Shown here: positions 58,040-64,000 of the stretch, piece after piece | How positions within the stretch are numbered: position 1 is the first letter of the stretch | Layout of the letters: each line of letters opens with the position of its first letter | DNA from: Nakazawaea peltata | Taxonomy: Eukaryota > Ascomycota > Pichiomycetes > Alaninales > Pachysolenaceae | Direction of reading: 5' to 3' | Assembly (NCBI GenBank): GCA_001599355.1 | Contig: BCGQ01000008.1 | Span: forward strand, 310,001-374,000 | Length of the DNA: 64,000 nucleotides | The notes under the pieces: model-generated | What the model was told of the DNA's origin: nothing | Database searches by the model: none | What the model saw: only the letters and a program-made list of their open reading frames with translations | Position numbers and translations under genes: made by a program

Positions 58040-59101
58040 ATGCTCTGTAACCCAGTTCCGATCTTCGTGCTCAAAGCACGTCTCGAATTCACCAATAATT
58101 TACCCAATTTGAGCGTCGGGTCGAAAATATTCATCAATGTTCTCACTGACAGCGTGATTCCTCGGCCTGAACAGGCGTTTGACCCGGTCCAGACTTTCCC
58201 TTTGATCATGAATAATGAATGGGAGATCCCAATATATGTGGCAGGGGACCAATTAAGGCCTGTACAGGACAAGCTGGGCCAAGATAGCTGCTCTATTGAC
58301 TGTATTATCAACGATGAGTGTATGAGATGGTGTGCTACTAGTAAAGAGCTTATGAGTATATTGAAAGAATGGTGCATTGAGCTGGTGGAGTTCCAGACAG
58401 GTGTAGGAGTCGATAGAGACAGTGTAAGGACTCCGAAATTGACATATAAGGGAGACAAAGATGCTATTAAAGATATGGAGATTGAGATCGGAAATGAGAG
58501 AGGACGTGGAGGGAGTTTGGGCGGAGATTTTGGCGGAAGCTCAGGCGGAAGCTCAGGTGGAGAAATGGGCGGAGATTCCACCCAAATTAAAAATGACCAA
58601 AAAGTTCATAAAATGTTCGATTCAAAAGACACCAACAAACCAATTGCACTTGATGACAATCCCCAAAGTATCCTTAGGCTCCGGGACCTCGAAATTCATA
58701 ACGATGAACTCCTGGATGAACAATTAGGTGCTATCAGTGTCGATGATTTGCTTGGAAGAAGTCGAAATCCGTCTAAAAAGCCACTTATTGAAGTCATTGA
58801 AGAGCCACTGAAACCTAATAAATCTGTAAAGCCTGTAATATCACCACGGGTCACTCGTACCAACCCTATCAATATCACAGTATCCAAGATAACCGACCCC
58901 TCCTCTCCATATAAACTCCTACTTCGTCTGGAGTGCACAAACACCCAATTAGAGTACAAATACGAGAAAGAGTCGCACGATTTGGTGATTGGTAGTGCCA
59001 ATGATCCTAAACCAACTCGATTCCCATTACCTTCCGTCTGTTCAGCCACGGAGATCAAGTCCGAATCCGATAAAGACACCCTACTCATCTACATTAACTA
59101 A
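58040..59101 (+). CDS. PIH1: Pih1, R2TP complex subunit
   Basis: 353 residues (S. cerevisiae Pih1: 344). The PIH1-N domain (about 1-125) has NPVPIFVLKARLE, KIFINVLTDSVIPRP, WEIPIYVAGD and ILKEWCIELVEFQTG. A Gly/Ser-rich linker follows (GGSLGGDFGGSSGGSSGGEMGGD) and a C-terminal CS-like domain (about 275-353). With Tah1, Rvb1 and Rvb2 it assembles box C/D snoRNPs and other machines with Hsp90. The Gly linker is encoded by GGCGGAAGCTCAGG repeats and may vary in length. It ends 33 bp from the BFR2 stop, convergently. Confidence 0.88.
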   Translation: MLCNPVPIFVLKARLEFTNNLPNLSVGSKIFINVLTDSVIPRPEQAFDPVQTFPLIMNNEWEIPIYVAGDQLRPVQDKLGQDSCSIDCIINDECMRWCATSKELMSILKEWCIELVEFQTGVGVDRDSVRTPKLTYKGDKDAIKDMEIEIGNERGRGGSLGGDFGGSSGGSSGGEMGGDSTQIKNDQKVHKMFDSKDTNKPIALDDNPQSILRLRDLEIHNDELLDEQLGAISVDDLLGRSRNPSKKPLIEVIEEPLKPNKSVKPVISPRVTRTNPINITVSKITDPSSPYKLLLRLECTNTQLEYKYEKESHDLVIGSANDPKPTRFPLPSVCSATEIKSESDKDTLLIYIN

Positions 59102-59134
59102 ATAAAATTAATAATAAATCTTTATATATGCAAT

Positions 59135-60607
59135 TTACCCGAAGATCTTAACTCCAGTGTCGGCAGCGAGCTCCTCTTCTTCGTCAGCTTCCTCTTCATC
59201 ATCCTCTTCCTCCATATTAACCTTCTGGCCAAACAATGAGGCAAAGAACTCGTCTGTTTGATCGTCTGACCACTGGCCAGGCAATTTCTTCGGCAGCTCA
59301 AAGTTACTTAACAGTTCTTGGATCTTATAGTTCAATTTACGTCCCTTACTCAGCTTTCTCTCGTAGTTCTTGTGCATCTTTGTCGGCAGTTTCAGGATAG
59401 TCAAACTTGACGAGATCTTGTCGTTACTCGAAAGCTTTTTGTCCACCAAATCGTTCAAAAGAACACGATAAAAGTCTTCGTCGTCGAACACATACGAAGA
59501 GTATTCCAACAGTCTGTCGATTTGCTCCAAATCCAAGATCAAACCACCAGCTGGGGATACTTTTCTTCTATTTAATTGGGTTCTACGGATCAATTTATCG
59601 AAATCGGCCAAATTGCTCTGTACTTGTTTCAAAGCGTCTTGGTTGATCAGTTTGAACTTGGAAGCGTTCAACAGAGAGGCACCCGAGGCAGCATTGATCT
59701 TTTGGGACCATTTTAACAACACTGAGTCTCTAAATTGGCTGAGTGAATTGTCCATTTGGACGGTCAGGTCTAAATATTGGTCAAAAGTACGTTTCTTTGG
59801 GTTTACAGGTTCACCAGAACCACTTAACTCGGCTCTAACACTAAGCACTTGGTCAAGAAGTCCATATAATGATTTCTTACAAGCTTTAAGAGCTGATTTG
59901 TCGGCTTTAAGTCCAGATTCTTCAAGTTTACCCTTGGAAACAGGCAACTGACTGGAGCTGGTGAGCAGTTTTTGCAACTTGATTCTACTGTCGATGATCT
60001 GATCAAGAATCTTGTGCTGTTGTAAGATGGCATAACCTTTGATGGCGTCATTCTTGGCTTGGCCAGAGAGACGGTTGATGATATGCGAACGTTCATTATC
60101 CATTAATTGTTTGAGCTTTTCTCTTTTGTAGGAAGCGGAGGAGGCATCGAGGTCAGATTGGGAGTTTGAGTCTGAGTCGATGTCATCTTTTGAGTCGTTA
60201 AAGGAGACAGCAGAGTCATCTGAGAGATGACCATTATCTTCATCGTCATCTTCCTCTTGGTCGTCATCAAGATCTTCTTCAAGTTCCTCCTCATCAAGTT
60301 CCTCCTCTTCATCGTCTTCCTCCTCATCATCCCCTCCTCTTACACCCCCAAATAACTCAGCACGACTAGCAACTTCTCCCTCATATTTCTCATCAACCTC
60401 CAACTCATCCAAATCCTGTCTCAATTTAGACTTCCCTACTGGTACATAATGACCGCCATCATGAAGTTTATTGACTGGTCTTTCCTCATCGGAGCCATTT
60501 TCACTTTCGTCCTCAGAGGCTCCCCCTCCAATGTCGATATCTTCGATATCTTTTTCCCGTACGGGTCTTGAAAGCTCTTCGATCTGTTCTTTCAACGAAA
60601 TGGCCAT
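59135..60607 (-). CDS. BFR2: Bfr2 (AATF homologue), SSU processome factor
   Basis: 490 residues from ATG 60607; the in-frame codons before it lack ATG. S. cerevisiae Bfr2 has 534. N-terminal SLKEQIEELSRPVREKDIEDID, HYVPVGKSKLRQ and YEGEVASRAELFG are conserved in Bfr2/AATF. A long Glu/Asp block (about 95-130) follows, then the AATF-Che1 domain (INRLSGQAKNDAIKGYAILQQHKILDQIIDSRIKLQKLL) and the TRAUB domain (VYDDEDFYRVLLNDLV-like; here SSYVFDDEDFYRVLLNDLV). Acts in early 18S rRNA processing in the nucleolus. Confidence 0.94.
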   Translation of the reverse strand: MAISLKEQIEELSRPVREKDIEDIDIGGGASEDESENGSDEERPVNKLHDGGHYVPVGKSKLRQDLDELEVDEKYEGEVASRAELFGGVRGGDDEEEDDEEEELDEEELEEDLDDDQEEDDDEDNGHLSDDSAVSFNDSKDDIDSDSNSQSDLDASSASYKREKLKQLMDNERSHIINRLSGQAKNDAIKGYAILQQHKILDQIIDSRIKLQKLLTSSSQLPVSKGKLEESGLKADKSALKACKKSLYGLLDQVLSVRAELSGSGEPVNPKKRTFDQYLDLTVQMDNSLSQFRDSVLLKWSQKINAASGASLLNASKFKLINQDALKQVQSNLADFDKLIRRTQLNRRKVSPAGGLILDLEQIDRLLEYSSYVFDDEDFYRVLLNDLVDKKLSSNDKISSSLTILKLPTKMHKNYERKLSKGRKLNYKIQELLSNFELPKKLPGQWSDDQTDEFFASLFGQKVNMEEEDDEEEADEEEELAADTGVKIFG

Positions 60608-60999
60608 GATTTTAGTCAAAATAATTGCGACTCCAGCAATGGTATCACCTTTAATCTCGGTCTTGTCTCTTGTTCCTTAGTAAAAAATCTCATCGCATAA
60701 AAATTTTCAGCTCTAAAATTTTCTTTGTGGGATAATTTCCTGATTTGGATTAATGGGATGGGAGGGTAATTACTTAATAGGGAAGTTAAAAGGAAAAGGC
60801 AGCGCAGGCGTGGAGGGGGGTTAGAAAATGGGGTCTAGTGCCTATGGGCTAGCGATGGGCTGGTGCAGATGAGGCGAATCAATCAGTGGCTGGGATAATA
60901 GTCATGAGGCTGATACCCACCAGCCACACACCCCCAATTTACAACTTCAAAATAAATTACTAACATACATTCCAAAGCTAATTATATCAATTATACATA
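60608..60999. other. Intergenic region BFR2 / Zn2Cys6 factor
   Basis: 392 bases including the BFR2 promoter motifs. The rest is GA-rich with no gene. Confidence 0.45.
60689..60722. promoter_or_regulatory. PAC and RRPE-like motifs upstream of BFR2
   Basis: CTCATCGC (reverse complement GCGATGAG, the PAC motif) at 60689-60696, AAAAATTTT at 60699-60707 and AAAATTTTC at 60715-60722, 80-115 bp upstream of the BFR2 ATG. In S. cerevisiae PAC is bound by Dot6/Tod6 and RRPE by Stb3. Confidence 0.65.
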
Positions 61000-63957
61000 T
61001 CACTCAGGTGAATCATGACGTTGGTAAAGTCCTAACATATCATTTCCAAACAACAAATCCATCACATCACTATCAAGGAACATTTGGTTGTCGACTGCGA
61101 CACTGAATTCGTTCATATCGACAAGAGGTTGCTGGTTAGAGGTGTGAGGATTCGAGGAAGTGGAAGTGACCGAACCTGGAGTTGTGGTGAGCTCGGCATA
61201 ATGGAGGTTCATTGTCTCGTCAAGTGACAGGTACAGCGGAGATTCTACATTTTGAAGTGGTGACTGAGTCATTCCCTGTCCTTGTTGAGGGTTCACAGAA
61301 TGTCTGAGATGATGAACAGGGTAAGGCAGAGGTGGTTGAGTATGTGGTGGGAAAGGTAACGGTGGATGAGCATTGGAAGGTTGGCCGATTTGAGGTAATA
61401 ATGGCAGTGGGACCATATTCAGATGCAGAGACAGCAGAGATTTACCCAGACCATCAGCAGACTCTAACTTAGCTAGTTCTTCAACACCCCTCTTCTTCCT
61501 CTTCTGTTTGGATCTCAAGATTAACTCTTCATCACTAATCATAGTATCAATTAACTCACTAATTCTAGCCGAACTTCCCTTGATTTTATCTAAATTTTTA
61601 GCATTAAGCATTTTAATCCACTGAAGAGAATTATCGACCAATTCTCTTGAAACTCCATATTTAGACTCAATATATGTCATATCCAACAGCTGCAGTTTCG
61701 ACAGAGGTAAATGTAAAAGCAAATGGAACAATACCAATGCCATGGAAGCATGGTAGCAGTAGAATATCTCTGGAGAAATAGTACCGTTGAAAAGACCATG
61801 AGTATCTACGAACATGAACAATTTCAGAATAGCAATTGAACTTCTCAGACATCCACATATTAAGTCAAGGATAGGATCGTCTCGAGCAAGTTTAAGGCTA
61901 GTACGGTGGATTTGGAAATAAATGAGGAATGGAAGCGAGAGAGAAATGAAGTAGTAATGATACTGGAAGTGAAGGTGCACAATATATGTTGCCGAAGCAG
62001 AGATTGGGACCAGATCATAATTCTTCAACTCCAGCGGTAATTCTTCCATCCACAGGACTAATCTTTTCTTCAAATCGATCAGTTTGGCAGTATTTGGAAG
62101 TGAGAGAAGCTCATTATTGAGGAAAAGTTTCTTCCTATATTGCAAAATGGAGTATAAAATTTTGTTCAACTCAACTTCACGACGAGTATAGGACTCGTAG
62201 AGTGGATCTGATGGGAATTTTGGTAATCCGATATTGACATCTTCAAGATGAAGACAGGTAGCACGTCCCATTTGGTTGGAAAAACGAAGTTCAAGCTTGA
62301 AAACAACCCACCATACTCTTTTAACGTCTTCAGATTGTTTAAGACCTGTTGGTGAGGGTGTCAGGGCTGTCATTTTACTGTTTTCATTAGCTGTTGGACC
62401 TCCAGAGGAGTTATTTTTGTCATTTCCTGAATTTCTTTGTCTCATTTTCTCAACATGAGAGAATAAAGACTTTCTATTCAACCCTAAGGACACCAGCTGT
62501 CTCAGCAGCAACTCAATTAAGATATATCCACTCTCTCTTCTTTTGATATTGTCCATATAAATCGATAATAACACCATACAACGAATTCCATCGAGAGAAG
62601 GAGTGAGTAACATCTCCGACAAGGTGATTCTGACTACTTCGAGGTACTTTCCGATCAAATATTCGTCTAGTTCTGCCTGGGCATCTGCTGGATGACCATC
62701 GGCCATCGACTGGGTCCGTCCTAAGATCCAGACCATGTAAATACAACATACTTGAGAGTTGGAGAGGACTCCATGGGATCCAGAAGCGTCTTTTTGTCCA
62801 TCAAGCTGAGCCCATAACATCTCATACATGGTCGAGAAGGTTTCCTGGTCGAAGAAGTACACCATAGGGTGGATTGTCTGGAAGAAAACCGACACATATC
62901 TGTCCAGTTCAGGTTTTTGGATGGCTCTGATCAATGGGAAATTAAGAAGGTCCATATTTGAGAACATATATGGACTCAATGGCAGTTGTTTGGAGTTGAT
63001 AAGGTTCTCACGGTTTGCAGCTGCCTTTTGAAGCTTTGTCACCGCCATTAACTCGATCTTATCATGGAAATTTCTTGTAAGAATCGTAAAGAGAGCTGAA
63101 GCAAACAGAGGCAGTCCTAATGGGCCGATATAATGGGTATTTCCACTCTGATCTACGATAAGACGATCATCAGATTTCGGCTGGGCAGCTCCAGTAGATC
63201 CAGAAGTATTGACAGCAGCTAAAGGCCCTCCTACCAGCCCTCCTATCAGACCCATTCCAGCTCTTGTCACCTCTGGAGATAAATTATTATTGCTGGTGAC
63301 ATTTGGAGTAGCAACTACTGATCCTGATTCAGGAATCACAGATCCAATTGGTTCGATCTTAACGATACCTGATGATCCCGAACCTCCATTAGCCAGATCT
63401 CTGGCCAGAGCTTCAGCTTCAGCTTTGGCAAATGCCTCTTCTTGTTGCTCAACTTTTAATACCAACCCAGGTCTTTTCTTACTGGAGGTCAATAAAATGG
63501 CGATATCTTTTAATTGTTCTTCTTCCTCCGAGGTTATTCCATCTCGAGATGGCATTTTCAAGTTCATACTAACCCCCAATTCAATGAGAGTGTCAATGGA
63601 ATTCACGTCAGTGTCTGGGTACAATCCTTTCATGATAGTTAAAAGACATTTATAGTGTAAGCCAATGTTTTCAATGGGCCCATGAACTCTCTTCTTTCTC
63701 TGAATAGTCGTTTTACATTCCACTCCGAGTCTTTGACATTCAACACAAGGAGTCAGTGAATCCTGTTGTTTGTTCCCATCCACTGCCACTCTTTTACATC
63801 CGATTTTCTTTGTTTTACATCGATCGCAACTGAAAAGGGCCCTTTTACGATCGGCTGCCGAGACAACACGACGTTTTGTCGTTCTGATCTGTGGCAACAC
63901 CACCTTCATGTCATCTTCCGGGTCCTTTCTTTTCCTAGAATCCATTGGAATTTCCAT
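61000..63957 (-). CDS. Zn2Cys6 fungal transcription factor, target unknown
   Basis: 985 residues. A zinc cluster at residues 44-81 has C-x2-C-x6-C, then a 16-residue loop (KRVAVDGNKQQDSLTP), then C-x2-C-x6-C; the loop is longer than the usual 5-12. It is followed by a basic linker (QRKKRVHGP). The fungal-specific transcription factor domain spans about 330-720 (RYVSVFFQTIHPMVYFFDQETF, GRTQSMADGHP, VWWVVFKLELRFSNQMGRATCLHLEDVNIGLP). The C-terminus is rich in Pro, His, Ser and Thr with an acidic end (DVMDLLFGNDM), a likely activation domain. I cannot link it to a named regulator. Confidence 0.88.
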   Translation of the reverse strand: MEIPMDSRKRKDPEDDMKVVLPQIRTTKRRVVSAADRKRALFSCDRCKTKKIGCKRVAVDGNKQQDSLTPCVECQRLGVECKTTIQRKKRVHGPIENIGLHYKCLLTIMKGLYPDTDVNSIDTLIELGVSMNLKMPSRDGITSEEEEQLKDIAILLTSSKKRPGLVLKVEQQEEAFAKAEAEALARDLANGGSGSSGIVKIEPIGSVIPESGSVVATPNVTSNNNLSPEVTRAGMGLIGGLVGGPLAAVNTSGSTGAAQPKSDDRLIVDQSGNTHYIGPLGLPLFASALFTILTRNFHDKIELMAVTKLQKAAANRENLINSKQLPLSPYMFSNMDLLNFPLIRAIQKPELDRYVSVFFQTIHPMVYFFDQETFSTMYEMLWAQLDGQKDASGSHGVLSNSQVCCIYMVWILGRTQSMADGHPADAQAELDEYLIGKYLEVVRITLSEMLLTPSLDGIRCMVLLSIYMDNIKRRESGYILIELLLRQLVSLGLNRKSLFSHVEKMRQRNSGNDKNNSSGGPTANENSKMTALTPSPTGLKQSEDVKRVWWVVFKLELRFSNQMGRATCLHLEDVNIGLPKFPSDPLYESYTRREVELNKILYSILQYRKKLFLNNELLSLPNTAKLIDLKKRLVLWMEELPLELKNYDLVPISASATYIVHLHFQYHYYFISLSLPFLIYFQIHRTSLKLARDDPILDLICGCLRSSIAILKLFMFVDTHGLFNGTISPEIFYCYHASMALVLFHLLLHLPLSKLQLLDMTYIESKYGVSRELVDNSLQWIKMLNAKNLDKIKGSSARISELIDTMISDEELILRSKQKRKKRGVEELAKLESADGLGKSLLSLHLNMVPLPLLPQIGQPSNAHPPLPFPPHTQPPLPYPVHHLRHSVNPQQGQGMTQSPLQNVESPLYLSLDETMNLHYAELTTTPGSVTSTSSNPHTSNQQPLVDMNEFSVAVDNQMFLDSDVMDLLFGNDMLGLYQRHDSPE

Positions 63958-64000
63958 TTTTAGACCTTTTCAGTCAGCACTGTCACGAATGTCACTGCGT

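Overview
The window is nuclear DNA of a budding yeast (Saccharomycotina). It has about 29 protein genes, short intergenic gaps and few introns (two clear ones, GTAAGT donors with CTAAC-type branch sites). The main clue to identity is the genetic code. In the most conserved enzymes (MET3, ACC1, ILV1, SMM1, the subtilase), CTG codons fall mostly where relatives have alanine, not leucine or serine. This points to the CUG-Ala clade (Pachysolen, Nakazawaea, Peterozyma and relatives); I cannot name the species. Every CTG below should be read as Ala, so a standard-code translation is wrong at those sites. For example, it turns a 12-alanine tract into a false hydrophobic segment.

Left part (1-17 kb): the 3' end of an acidic protein ending in KDEL, RAD18, a fasciclin-domain membrane protein (YLR001C-like), a PABPN1/Sgn1-type RRM protein, the vacuolar transporter AVT1, ribosome-biogenesis genes MPP10 and NOC3, an AT-hook protein of unknown role, and intron-containing PDX1. 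YLR001C, SGN1 and AVT1 are each the first gene right of a centromere in S. cerevisiae (CEN12, CEN9, CEN10). MPP10, NOC3, SSL1 and MET3 lie further along the same two arms (X and XII), so this block looks like an ancestral pericentromeric gene order.

Middle (17-37 kb): MET3 with a sulfur-regulon-like promoter, a GPI-anchored GH76 cell-wall protein (DFG5/DCW1), ILV1, an epsin, three tandem short-chain dehydrogenases with a shared promoter element, TFIIH subunit SSL1, an NRAMP metal transporter, and SMM1-TIM23-ACC1, which are neighbours in S. cerevisiae too (YNR015-017).

Right part (39-64 kb): ACC1 with an apparent mitochondrial pre-sequence from an upstream ATG; a more accessory stretch (subtilisin-like protease, two MFS transporters, a 2-kb gene-free region with a degenerate 181-bp repeat); then PRO1, spliced APC11, LTV1, PIH1, BFR2 and a Zn2Cys6 transcription factor. 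MPP10, NOC3, LTV1 and BFR2 all make ribosomes and share AAAATTTT (RRPE-like) motifs, some with PAC-like motifs.

I see no tRNA or rRNA gene, no CRISPR array and no retroelement or other virus-like element.
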